Source: Mugil cephalus
Lineage: Eukaryota; Chordata; Actinopteri; Mugiliformes; Mugilidae
Assembly (NCBI RefSeq): GCF_022458985.1
Contig: NC_061789.1
Coordinates: 15,656,357-15,720,356 of the forward strand
Length of the DNA stretch: 64,000 bases
Reading direction: 5' to 3'
A program made the position numbers and the translations under genes. The notes below the pieces were generated by a model. It was not told the origin of the DNA. It worked only from the letters and a program-made list of their open reading frames with translations, and did not search any database. Position 1 is the first letter of the stretch. Every line of letters begins with the position of its first letter. Below are positions 1 through 34,156 of the stretch, one piece after another.

Positions 1-683
1 ATCAGCAATTTTTTAACAGGTTTAAAAAAAAAAATTCATGAATATATGTATAAAACTAGCTGTCCTGTTTAATAAAAGAGAAAAGTATGGGCCAATCAAA
101 AAAAATGTTGCTTGGAAATGGATATAAATAGTTCTATTACATATAGGAGGTGGTAATTGAAAATTAAAAGGCTATATTCTAAGCCCCAGAATATTATTCT
201 GATAGTTTCCCCTAAGTGTCAGGATTCACCATGTAAAATTTAAGACTGCACCTGCATAAATGGTCACATAACACATGCAATTACATCATTTTGCCAGAAG
301 ATTTTCCCAAATGTCCCAATGTTTTTTTTTTGCTCCTGAGGCCAAACGGCCCCGAGTTGGAGGTGTTATCATCTCGTGATGATCTAATGTATGGGATAAC
401 ATGAACTAATAGGGAAATATAAGGTAGCAAAAGAGGGGTGGACCTGGCTCTTGGCCTAATAATACATGTGATAGAAATAAAAAATGTGTTTCTAAGTATA
501 TATCACTGTAGCTGCTTTGTTTGTTTTAGCAGCAACAGATCCAGTGATCGAACTTGGTTTCGTGCTAGATGCGTTTATTTATAGATGCCTTTCAGGACGC
601 TCAAGGTCACCGTACAAAACTGTTAAACGTGTTCATCATGTTGTACGTGACACGAGCTGACTTTTCTGTTTGTGTGCACCAAG
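1..683. other. dock6 intron (5' part outside window)
   Basis: No exon could be supported here. The first coding exon starts at 684 after an AAG acceptor, so this stretch is read as the intron before it. It is AT-rich with short poly-A and poly-T runs. The short open frames in it show no recognisable protein. Confidence 0.6.
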
Positions 684-17233
<16,550 letters not shown>

Positions 17234-18641
17234 GGCGCAGAACTGTGGAACACAACCCAGACCAGCTAGCTTTAGAAATTACGACCATCTAATGCCGTCT
17301 GTTCCCCCTCCCCCCACCACCACTCTGCACGCCAACTGTCACAAGCACACACCGTCTTCCTCCTCGTCTAGCTTGTTATTTTACCCCCACCAACCTCCGG
17401 CCACCCAGTCAAGCCTTAAGCCACCATCTTCTGCCGCCACACACATGCACCGTTAGTTGTCACCTCGTGGAACCATCTCCCCCCATCACCACCACCACCA
17501 CCACCACTCACACCTCTGTAGGAATAAACCTCGGCTGTTTATACTGGAACTTTATCTGCTCTGTAAACATTGTCATTTGGAGCAAGGCTCTAGGATGCCA
17601 GTGTTTAAAAGAGAGCTTTCTAAAGTAATCTTTTGACTGACAACCCAAAGTAATCTCTCTGAGCTTGATCTGGCTTTAACTTTAGTTTTTAGAGCTAGAC
17701 CGACCAAACACGTTGTGGGTATTCCTTTTTGATATTGAAGAGGCTGTAGCTTGTCTGTTTTGCGTCATGGCTTATTTTATGTATATTGTTTCTCCTAAAC
17801 TATCCCAGCTAGTAATCACTGCCAGACTTAGTTATTAAATAGTCCCATGGTGTTTTCTTTTGTTATCAACAGACCAAATAACTGACATTCCTTCATCCCA
17901 CATGTATCTGCCTGTCTCTCATTATATAACAATTAAATATAGAGACTTGGGCTCAGGGTTTGCACATAAAACATTAATGTATGGGGAAACCATTTGGATG
18001 GGACGTTTATGTTTTGTTTTTTGTTTTTTTTAAACTGTGAAATTCTCCTGTAATATACTACAGTCACATCAAGGGTTTATCACAGAAGCACTGCCTTCAC
18101 CCACACAAATACGTTCAAACTGTGACATGTACTATCACCCTGCAGTACCCTCCGATGACTGAACGCGCTTTGGCTGTGGAGGCAAATGTCTTGACTCGAC
18201 GTGAACTGCTGTCAAAAAGCACTCCTAATGTTTTGAATACGTCCACTGTGGCTCTAGAAGATTTGCATTCAGTGTAGTCATTCCTTTCTACTGTATCTAT
18301 TAAATTGCACTATTGTAAACAATTAACACTGTAACTACTAAAATATCTGTGTTTTTGTTATTTTACAAAGCTGGAAACTTTTTTTTACCAATTAGATAAG
18401 CATTTTTATTTATTTACACTGCCTTCTATTAAATATCTCTTCCTAAACGTTTACTCAGATTTTATTTATCCATCTATGCAATATAATGTCTCTGATTACC
18501 ACTGTTGTATATATTTATCAAATAGTTTTTGTTGCTGTTGGTATCACATCCTGAAACAGTAGGAATAATTGTTGCCAAAAGATCAAATTACTTAAACACT
18601 GATTAGTATTATTTTTGTTATTTATTTTTTAATCTTTGTGT

Positions 18642-18745
18642 TTTCATTGGATAGATCTGTAGAGTGAAACAGGAAGTTAGGGGAAGAGAGGGGTAGTAAA
18701 TGGCACAGGCTGGACTCGAACCAGCGCCTCTGCATTGGCCATCTG
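18642..18745 (-). mobile_element. SINE-like fragment with tRNA-type B box
   Basis: On the minus strand the segment contains GGTTCGAGTCC, an exact match to the polymerase III B-box consensus. The adjacent stretch is similar to a dispersed teleost repeat that I recognise from memory. The A-box half and poly-A tail are not clear, so this is a fragment, and the family is not assigned. Confidence 0.4.
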
Positions 18746-18750
18746 TTTGC

Positions 18751-18789
18751 ATTATTATAATTATTATAATTATTATTATTATTATTATT
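18751..18789. repeat. (ATT)n microsatellite
   Basis: An imperfect trinucleotide run of ATT/ATA lies directly beside the SINE-like fragment. Confidence 0.85.
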
Positions 18790-19399
18790 CCACTGCAAAA
18801 TAGTAAGGTTGACCACACTAAGTTTGAAAACTTACTGTCTTGTAAGTCTCTGAGTCTTTTTAAGCTGTTTCGAACTTATCATGACTTATCATCACAGTCC
18901 CTGCACATGTATGATAAACATTCACATGTTGGTGCCAAAATTTAAGATCGTATCTGTATTGTGTGGCGTTTTATGGTCGTCTCCGGTAGGTTCTTGAATG
19001 TAATTGTAAATGCTTGACGTCCTTCCACTTACAACTTATACTGATGTTATTCCATGCCCCAGAAACCTCAACTGTACTTACTAGTTCCTGTGCAAACTCA
19101 ATAATCAGCTTATAAAATTCTATTCTGTTATCGTATACTCTGCCAAACTGTATGTAGTTAAGCCCAGCTTCAGTTTAATCAACAACAACAATCCTTCAGC
19201 GGCCTTTAAAGTCGTCAAAGATACACGGAGGCGTCTGAATAGCATTTAAAGCGTTTCACTTTCAAGTGTTTGGGAGTAATAGAGGCTCTTTCAGATGTCA
19301 GACCCCTGGAAGATGACGGATGTACAGTGCGCGAGCCTACTGCGTGGCCTCGCGGGCTGCTGGCCCTTTAAGAGGAGCGGGAGGAGGCGCGGACCGAGC

Positions 19400-19489
19400 A
19401 TCCTGACCCTGGCTGCGCTGTTTTTGTCTTTCTGTCACTGAGCGCTCCAGGCTGGGCCGAGGCGGCTGAAAGGATTTCCAGAGGGGAAG
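19400..19489 (+). other. kank2: Putative non-coding first exon of kank2
   Basis: A GC-rich, CpG-containing stretch ends at a good splice donor (GGGGAAG followed by GTAAGAG at 19490). There is no start codon leading into a long frame. The next supported exon with an ATG is at 27804. It is read as the kank2 5' UTR exon at a CpG-island promoter; the 5' boundary is a guess. Confidence 0.45.
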
Positions 19490-22400
19490 GTAAGAGCAGC
19501 GAATAAGTTACCTTTTGCTCCGTTTTGAATCCTAGCCCGTGCTCTCTTTGCCAAAGTGCAATTTAAAGCGTTTCAAACGAGCACGCCTCGAGCGCGACTT
19601 CTTTTGTGAAGCGTCGGTGCTGCCCATATTCCCCCCATCCCCTTCTCCTCCGAAGTAACGGGTCCTTTATCCCGTTAAAACACCCCGGTTTCTGTCACAT
19701 GTGGCTGTCGGACGTTCGGACTGGTTGGGTTTGATAATTTCACGTTTTTCTACCTATAGGGGAATGTCTCGCGGAGTCTCGTAGTGGTGCGTGCCTTTTT
19801 GTTGAGCGCATCATTGGAGCCTCACGAGGAGCGCCGTTAGCAAAAAAAAAAAAAAAAAATGTATAGCATAATAACACGTAGGTTGTACTTTTCATGTGGT
19901 CCTATTTTTTTTACAGAAATTGAACATACGCACGTTTTACTTAAGAGTTTTTGCTTGTGTGCCATTTCTTTTGAATATAATAGGCTTTTATTTCTCATCT
20001 CTGGAAAAGCAAAGCTGTGCGAAATCTATACAGCAACCTCTCGCAGTAAAAAATATAGGCTACTCGTAGGGGGCTTATAGAGGAGGAGGAGGAGGGACTT
20101 CGTCTTTGCATTAAAACAGTTCAGTGTCGTCAACAGTATGAGCTGTAGGTAGGCTACGCACTCTGAGATCCCAAACGCATTTGGGCGCAGTTGCTCTTCC
20201 CTGGGAAACTTGTCCTCGCGCCTTATGCCTGATATGTTGCAACCGGTTCTGAATTTCATTTAATTTAAAGCTGAAAAGTTCAATTAAGACTGCCGGGACT
20301 CTGGGGAGTGGGTGGGACCCGCGCATCCTGCGAAGAGTTCATCACTTCCAGATGTTTGTCGTCGCCACTTCTTGCCCTGGGACCTGCAGGTCTGGGCAGC
20401 TGTGGCGGCTCAGTGGTCACTGCGCAGAGTTTACGGGGATGACTTCTGACTGAATTGTGTGTCGGCGGGGACAGGTGGTGTGCGAGGTGACAACTCGATT
20501 CAACCGCTTTTCTTCTTTTATTGAAGTTGCTTTCATTTTTTTTAACCCGTCTGACTCCTCTTCGCTTTGGCGAGATGGGAAAATGAACCTTTGCAAAATT
20601 AACCTTTGCGCATAATCTTGCGTGACAAATGGAACCCTAGCGAGATTCATCAGCAAACGCATCAGATGTTGTTTTCATGGAGCACATACAGAGCTTGGCA
20701 GGATGTGGGGGTGTAGTCATCAGTCTGCTACACTACCTCATACAATACGCTACTGTCCCGCTGTTGTGTAATGGCTTGCTGGTTGCATTAAATCACCTAC
20801 CAGCAAAAAAAAGCTTGGAGCAGCTGCATGGCACTCAGATGGTCTCCGTCTTGTAATTTGCGGTTGTTAGGATGGAGTGATTTCTAGTTAAACATACACT
20901 TCTCCCTCATGCGCATGTATAATTGCCAGAGTGACCTTAAATTTTAGTTTGCCATAGTAGTTTTAAGACAAAACAGATTCGTGTAACCTCAGTAAACACA
21001 ATCGTAGTTAAGTGGACCACAAAACTGTCAACTAAACTTGTTAATCTGAGGTCTAGAGTTTGACTCTGGTGGGGACTCTGGCGGGGATCCTGCCCCATCG
21101 GGGCCCCCTACGAGTCCTCCAGACTGCACTTTGACAATATGTAATCAGGGTTGTCTGTAGCTGGAGTTTTCTTCAGCTGTTTTTTTTTTTTTTTTTTTTA
21201 ATTCTCCCAGAGCAGGAATGCGATTGTCTCAGGACAGTGTTCGGACCCAGGGGTGCTGGGGTGGAATGTGAGGCTATAAACCCCATTTGCACACTGGGCG
21301 GCTTGTGGCCCAAGCCGGGCATTTAAATGGTTTAGTGAAGCTAATGAAATTACACCCTGTAACTGCACGAGACTATCTGTCACTGTCTAGGGTCCAGATT
21401 AGCTTCCCTAGATGGTTTTACTCAATAATAAATGATCTGTTCTGTTTGTTTGTTTGTTTTCTGAATTCTATGCAGCATCATTCATATGTTTTCTTACTCA
21501 GAATAAAGATGGTTTATGTTGTTAGGATCCATAATGCTGTTAAATCGGAATTTATTTAATATAAAAGCTGCAGATTTGTGTTGTTTAAGTTGGATTACTT
21601 TATAAAGTGGGGTTAACAGCCCAGCATTACAGTGATAACACAAGCCTGATTTTTTTTAAGCCAGTAAGTTAATACTGGTACTTAACTCTATTAGTTAGGA
21701 AAACCAATGTAATGATTCTCCTAGTGAGCATATGGTAATTCATTATGTTCCTGAATAATCTTACTGATCTCCTTTAATACATTAATCACCCAGGAAAGCC
21801 AGGTGGACTGTTCCTTACCATAAACAACGTACTGACATAATCGGCGTTGTGGATATCATCTTGGCCTTTTATGTGGTCTCTGTGTGTTTTGATTGACATC
21901 GCTCACAAAATAAGGAAGCAATTGATGAGATCCCTGAGAGGGGACCACTTAGCTACATTGCCCTTGCAGTAAGATTACTTCCTCTACTCTGCTGCGCCGT
22001 CCCCTTTGAACCACAACACACGCTGATCTGATCTCTTAACCTCAGCACTGCTCTGGCCAGCTCTCCACCACCAATCTTACCACTGTCTGGACTTTGTCAG
22101 TCTCCCATCCAGACCCCAGAGTTTCCTCAGAGCAGAGCAGCGCCCTGCCTCTCCGCTTGGCATCATTCCTAATCCCCACCTCCACAACTGTTGAGGAATT
22201 TTCTCCCAGATGCCTCTTTTCCTTACGTCTTTTTTCCGGTGCCGCTCCTTGTCGCTCAGCCCCACCCGTGCTCAGTTTCCTGTTGGAGGTCAGCACAATG
22301 ACCAATAGCAGACCGGCGGGTGTTTACTCTGCTCCAGTTCCAGGAGTAATGTGAGCTTGGCCGGCCCCTCCTTTTGGCCGTAGTCTAGCTAGCGCCAGAC

Positions 22401-25400
22401 TTCTCCAGCCCAGCACCGTCTGCTCCTTCTTACCACCACTCCTTAATGTAAAAAACAGGGCTTTACGCTAAAGGACAGAGTCCTGCATGTGACAGCCCAT
22501 TAGGTTATGATTTCACCGTCCTGAGTTTTAAGCTCGTATTAGTCAAAAACCACATGTACCACGTCCCACCAGCAGGATGAGAACACACTGTATTACCATG
22601 TTGATATGAGATCATCTGGCTTCCTCACAGTTGGTGAAGGCCCTTTCTGTCGAGCAGTGACGTACACTGTTCAGTCAAATTATGCTCGGTGATGAATGGT
22701 TGTTTGTAGCTTCTACATTTAGAATTGAGTTCTTCAGGGGAGAGATTTGTTGTAATTTCTTTCTGATTTATTATTCATTCAGGACCAGTTAGCTGAACGA
22801 AACCATCTGTGCTTCAGAATAAGAAGGCGGACAAAGAAGTCTTAGTAGAAAAATCAGCTACTATGTCTCCCACATTTAAAACTTAAATCTCTTCCGAGGC
22901 CTTTGCAGCCTGTTACTCCAAGAAAAAAAAAAACAACTCTGAAAAACAATAAGCTTTATTTAGCAGGACAAAGTGCAGCCAGCCACAGGGATTCTCTAGT
23001 TCCCCTCTATATTTAGTAGTGGAATGCACAAATGATGGTAATCTTCTAGGCAGAACCATTTAAGAAAGGCCCTTTGAAACTTTATTTACTTAAGAGATGC
23101 ACTTGGAGACCACAATGTGATATTTCTGATGTCCCTCCTCCATTAACGGCAGTAGACTCATTCTGGGGTCAGCAGCAGGGTTTGCTGTGATTCATGCTGG
23201 TGAAGTCCAAATCCGAGAACAGGCACGTTCTTCTCGTTTGAGAAGTTTCCGTCTAAAACTCTCGACTGCATTTCTTCGCCTTTCTTTCTCCACATTCCCA
23301 CCCTCTCTCACATACTGTACTCTTCTCCTCTGCTTTCTCCCTCTTTTACCCCTGCTAATTTTTTTTCTCCTTTGTGCTCTCCCTCTACTCGTTACTTTTT
23401 TCTCCTGAGCTGGAGGAAGTGACTGGGTTATTTCTGTGTCCTCGGGGAATAGAAAGATGAAGCTCCCTTTCCTGTAACCCTTTTTTGTTTTCATCGTGGT
23501 CTCCGTTTCGCAACGTCAAATTACCCTGGTATGATGACAGTGGCACATGAACTGACAAATCGCTGGCAGTCTGAGAGCGTTTGTACGCTACAGTAACATT
23601 AGAAAAGGGTGAATTTTATCATAGGGCCACTGCTAAAATCTTGAAGCCAAATTAAAAAAAACAACAACAGCTACATCACTTGACTCTCGTATTCAGTGCC
23701 CTTTCCTGAATAAATCAACTTAATAGCTACAGCTGTGTTTGTTAATCTGTGGGAGTCTTCGTTCCGCAGACAGTGTTGATATGCTGGTGGTATCTGTGCC
23801 TTTTCATCTGTAGTGTGGGAGTCGATGGGAGCTCGGTTAGTCTCCTCTGTAATGTTTGGTATTTGTCCAGGACTTGAATTCTGCACCAACTAGCTGATAT
23901 TTAAGAGTAGGATGTGGTCTTGATTGACATATAAATTCCTACAGTCACGTATGGATGCATTAATAACATGTATTTCTTTCGGTATCTTTTATAAATAGCG
24001 TCACAAACAGTGCGTTGTGAGGCCTTGGGCATCTCTACATCACATCAGCCTCTTAGTGCGAATCCGTCTTCTTTGTATTTCCTCATTCTGTCAGTTTGTG
24101 GCTCCATAACAGCACTTCATCAAGTGTTTGTTTTGAGGCAAATTTCCCTGCCACACATTCACACACACACCGTTTCTCTCTCTCTCTCTCTGAGATGCCC
24201 CTCCTTGCTTTCTATTAGAACCAGCTGTGGAACGAGAGGCTGAATGAATGGCTCTTTGTGATTTGTCTGTCGTTCCACTCTAAAAGACCCGATTCTCCCC
24301 GTGCCCCTCCAGCCTCCGCGGTATTGGCACGACAACACTGTGAAACAATGGACCGAACAACAGCGAGTCTTGTTATGATATTATGCAAAGGTCAACCATC
24401 AGGTTGGGAGACCTTCAGACAAAATGTCGACCTCACTCGCACAGACTCCGAACTGCCAAAGTATGAGAATCAGCAGACGTAGTCGTGCAGCTCGTCTGGT
24501 GGACACTTACGCAGCGGCTAAGGGAAAAGATTAAAATAGCAGTCTAGCCGTCTGCAAAGGTGATGGCTGTTCCCACGGATCTGGAGGGTGTGTATCTGGG
24601 TCTGCGCCTCTGGATTTGGAGTATTAGACACAGGAGCAAGAAAACAGTTCACCTCGCCCAATCATATGGCAGGGAGGTGCTTGCTCCCTGTCTTGAATTG
24701 ATTAGAGCGCCTTGAACGGAGAAAGCGCTGGGGTGGGGGAAAGTGTTACTAGAAAGCTTGGAGGGGAGCACTTACGCAAGGATCAGACTTTATCCATGTT
24801 GCCCTGCAAGGACGTCAAAGAGCCGTTGGCATCTCATGGGGGTATATTGTTCACATCCGGCATGTCAGTCAAAACCACTGGAATGTTTGTGGAATGTTAT
24901 TTCTGCCATTACGACCTATGTTTATAGTCTTGTCTTGTTGCTTTTGCAGTCTGTCATCAGTCAGTTTTTATCTTCGTGTCACTACTACAGTCCTTTAATG
25001 TTGTTTTGCTGATGTCTCCTGGCAATGTGCGTCCAGATATATTCTTTGTTTTCATTTTTCAAGCAACGACGGCCAAAGTTCAATTTTCCTTCACTCTCAT
25101 TTCCCACAGGTGCTGACTGTAAGAGGGCAAGAAAAGGAAGGGAAAGCAAGGAGCCTGGGGAGGAGAGATCCTGTCCTTGCAGTGCAAGCAGCTGGTATGA
25201 AGCTCTTTTCCTAATTCACAAACCATTCCTAAGCTTAAGCAAAATAGTAATCACCAAAGTCAGTAAAGCAGTGGAAAAATCCATAAAGAAATTCTCTGGA
25301 TGGTGGAAAGAGCGGTATTTCTGACTTAGCAATACTGAGGTTTAATCCTTTGTATTGGCAAAAATAATACGGTGGCTCAATGAATGGAAGCAATGACTTT

Positions 25401-27803
25401 GATGAACTTTGGAGGACTGACTTCAAATGGAGCCTGGCACTCCGCAGGGTGGTCTCAATCCTCTGATACACCAAAGACGAAAGGATGTTTATACACGCTG
25501 TAAATCAAGTCCACTTTTTAAGCCTCCAGATGTGATGCCTGATCGACTCTTGCTGACGGAACCTGACGCTCCCAATGCTTGTATTAAAACATTTCGCGCT
25601 GGAACTTACAGCATAATGCAGCTACTCTCGTGACACTGTACAGGACATACCACAGACGTGTAATTTGTGCTGGATGACCTGCATCTTACCCCCCGAGGGC
25701 TGTCCTAATCTTAATAGCAGGGAATGGAGGGAGTGGACCAGGCAATGTTACTTCCTTAGTATGGTATGCAGCTGTATAAGGAGGTAGGGGGTCTAATGGA
25801 AGCGAGGTATTTGTCCTGGATGAGCCTGGCCGGGGTGGGTTGTCTGAATAATGGTAGTATGGCGCTGGGGAAGGGAGAACACTGGTTTCTGTTCAGATGA
25901 CATCTCAAAGGAACTCTGTTTGAGAGTTGAGAGAGAGAGGGAGGAAGGTCAGCCACTCCACCTCGGCCATACCCACACATTCAGGAGAATATACATGTAT
26001 ATAAATATGCTAGCACATGTAAAACACCTTGTGAGCTACTGCTGGGAAGGCAACCGTGGAGGTCTGGTGGGGTGAGTGTTTTGAGTCCGTGATGTGGGAG
26101 GAACGACTCCCAGAGAAGCAATAAGAGAAGAGACCTTTGATACAGGGAGTTCTGCGAGTGTATAAAAATGCTTTTTTGGAATTCCAAGGGAAACCGAATG
26201 GACAGCGTCAGCCTTCATGTCTGCTGGGTCAGGACGTCTGGTAGCAAAACTGCAGACTCTAATTATATCTCATCAACTGTCCCCTGTCGGTGCTGTCCTC
26301 CGCCCTCCTGCACACATACTCTCACACTCAGTTTCTCTCACACACACTCACTCTGACTGTCAGCCACTCCTCCCTTCCATGCGCTGCTCTCTCGTTCTCA
26401 CACATGTGGTCATACCAAGGCTGTAGCATATAATCAGTCTCACACTTTCGTTGAAGATAAAGGGATGAAGGCAGGGGGACATATTTGAAAAAAAAAAAAG
26501 TTTTATTATATTATGTTTAATATTTGAGTAAGGCTGCCTCTAAATGATATATGTTACATATGATAAATTCCATTTCACACATGTGTAAGATGACGTAGAC
26601 CTGGCTTAGTAAAGCTAAATTATGATTCATTAAAATGCGTCTTTACGTTACATACATTATACTGTATTTATATACCTCAGCAGTATGTGGCCATTTCGTC
26701 ATAAGAGGACGATGAAAGGGTACAGAAAAGTTGATTCACACAGAAAAATTAAATTCACTACAGTACTTTAAAAATACCAGTCAGTTTAGTCAGTGTTTCC
26801 AAGTGTCCTACTTTTCACAAACGAGCGAGCACCAGCTCGGGTCACAAGATAGAGGGAGAGAGAGGGAGAGGGAGAGGAAGGGTTCAGAAATGAAATGAAC
26901 TGAAGATAAGTGAGAAAAAGAAAGCGGACGTTTTCAGTGCAAACTTCTGATTTCGAGCTCCTTAAAGCAGACAGTAAAACGTTCAGCTAGATAATGCTGT
27001 GGGTGGCTTAAACATTACATCCACATTTCCCACAAACCGATGACCTAGAAAGTTAATCTTTTCCGAGCCGACAGAAGTATCGGCAGTGGGGTCTACGTTT
27101 TCGCTGGTGATATGTTGCTCTCTGTGGGTAGAAGAGACACAATCTTTTGTTTACAAAGTGGAAAATGCATGACCTTTGAATGAAAAACGCATTGTTGTAA
27201 TAGCTCAGAAAATTCCATGTGTTTCTCACTGATTTTGTAAGTAGAAAGCCTATGTGGAGGGAAAAAGAGACAACGTGCCTCCTGATCATCAGCTGACGTT
27301 GAGAGGGGAAAAGGGGAGTAGATAAGCATAAAGAAAGAACAAATAGAAAACAACATGGAGGAAAAGAAAGAGAGCAAGAGAAAAGGGAGAGACTGTCTGT
27401 AAACCCTAAATTAAGAGGCAAAGTTAGTGCACACAGATGATTCCTAATAAGGTTGCAACTGGCAGCCTCAAACCTCTGTCTTGGAATTAGCTGCCAGGAA
27501 ACTTTCCCCCGTAACTCCTCTTCTCCAAATACTACGAACAGAAACAAATACACAATCGTCTGTGACCCAAAGCACGTCACAAAGCGGGTGACGTCGTGAA
27601 AGAAAAAATACAGTTTAGTTTGGGTGAAGAATAACAATAGTTCATTGCTGGATGTCAAACCATATGCAACAAGGACATGGTTTTCCTTGACACTGACATT
27701 GGTTTACACATAGATAATAGTGTATTATTGCATTGTTTATTACTACAAGGAAATGAAAATATTTAATTTGCTCATGTATAATTTTTGTGTTTGTCTGATG
27801 CAG
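19490..27803 (+). other. kank2 first intron
   Basis: This is 8.3 kb without supported exons. It contains a poly-T run near 21180, a CT-rich run near 24175, a purine-rich GA tract at about 26850-26885 and scattered CA repeats. Long open frames occur on both strands (for example 27053-27658 minus) but have skewed, low-complexity composition and no recognised domain. I see no other gene in it. Confidence 0.5.
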
Positions 27804-27849
27804 GTGAGTGTTTGTGTGTGACTGTTTGAAGAACAGCCACGGACTCATA

Positions 27850-32771
<4,922 letters not shown>

Positions 32772-34156
32772 ACCACACCCCTGCCTCTTACAGCAGCTTG
32801 CTCTCCACTTCATATTCATCCATGTAATTAAGAAATACGACGAGTTTGTTTGTGTGTTTGTGTTCACCCAGCATAATTTAAGTACATTATACTGTAAAGA
32901 CAATTACATGACAGCTTGCACCATTGTTATCCATTACTTTTTGTACACAATCGTCTTTTTTTTTTCTTTTCTTATATCAGCTGTGGTCGAAAAACTTTGG
33001 ATTTCTAGTGTGATACAATCTGACAAACTGAACATTTAACTGCCCAGTCTAGCAATAATCCAGTTTTGTGGCACTCACCGGTCGAAACTGTTCACTAAAT
33101 TTCATTATACAGTACATTATCATACACGTGTTGCTTTATCCTTATCATCCTCATATTATCTGCTTAACTGTACACTTGCTGTTACACAGTAGCATCATTA
33201 TGTGTAATCATCACAGTATTTTGTAGTAACAAAAGTCCCCCCTCTCATGGATAAGTGTCCTTGCATCAAGTAGCTCATCGGTGCTACAAAACAGAACACA
33301 GAAGACAACCTTCGAACAGTATGTCAGTGTTTATACACAAGATGTATTTACTCTAGAGTATTTTTGATATTTCTTTTTATTCAGACTAAATCCGGGCCCT
33401 CTGAGGATCACCATTTTATTTTCCAGACATTTAGAACTTTTTAACCAGGACATGAACAATATGTGTTGACCGCATTTCCCTAACTCAACCCAAAGATGTA
33501 TCTCTTCCACCGACCCAGTGGCACTGTATGTGGTAGTAATGCGACCACGGGCCTAGTATCAGTGTGAGGGAGGACAGAGAACACCCGGGGCCTACGGTAC
33601 TATGGTCTTTGTATTTTTATACGTGAAGGTATATTGGATGGTTTGTGAGGAAAGATTGGAGTGCATCTTTGTGTCTTTTTAAGGCTTAGAAAGAGTTTGT
33701 TAAGTAACAGCTAAAAGCACTGGTGAAGCCGGCTTGGCTGCGTTGATGCAGGTAAGATTCGTCAGGGAACCAGAAAGTGATTTGGGTCTCAAAAGGATGT
33801 GTGATGTAAAATAGGATTTTTTTAAAATAATATATGTTGAAATAAACTGGTAATTATTCTACAAATCAAACTTCTTGAACGAAAGTGCATAGCCTATTGA
33901 TGTCAGAATTTCTATTACTTTTTAAAGACGTTTTCACAGTTTCCAGCAATTGCTTTTGAGCAATTAAATCTTTTGTAAACTCTTTTTTTTTTTAATTTAA
34001 GTATCTATCTTTTTATACATTTAGATTTTTAAGCTCACAGCCTCCTTTATGTACTCACACAGCTCTATTGTTTATGTTTTATGAAGGTTTATGTAAAATT
34101 TTAGATTTTGTCTCCTCTTCTACTTTGTGCATTTTGGAAAACAATGGATTAATAAA
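32772..34156 (+). other. kank2: kank2 3' UTR with AATAAA signals
   Basis: AT-rich non-coding sequence follows the stop. AATAAA hexamers lie near 33841 and at 34151-34156; the second is followed by GT/T-rich DNA, so a 3' UTR of about 1.4 kb is plausible. No open frame of note. Confidence 0.5.

Larger units (their letters stand above)
17234..19399. other. dock6 3' UTR and dock6-kank2 spacer
   Basis: Downstream of the dock6 stop come a proline/histidine-like CAC-rich stretch (about 17300-17520) and AATAAA near 17523. A further AT-rich tail extends to about 18640. The exact poly-A site is not determined. From about 19300 the sequence becomes GC- and CpG-rich, as expected near the kank2 promoter. 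No additional gene was recognised. Confidence 0.5.

Noticed and set aside
504-683. Possible extra dock6 exon after TTTTAGCAGCAACAG
   Set aside because: No frame resembles the DOCK6 residues expected upstream of [14 protein letters not shown].
18622-18818. Frames with poly-Ile or poly-Asn
   Set aside because: Translations of the ATT microsatellite next to the SINE-like fragment.
22042-22354. Overlapping open frames on both strands in the kank2 intron
   Set aside because: No conserved motif, and frames on both strands reflect GC-rich composition.
27053-27658. 201-codon minus-strand open frame in the kank2 intron
   Set aside because: Phe/Leu/Ser-rich, low complexity, no recognised domain and no supporting splice or promoter signals.
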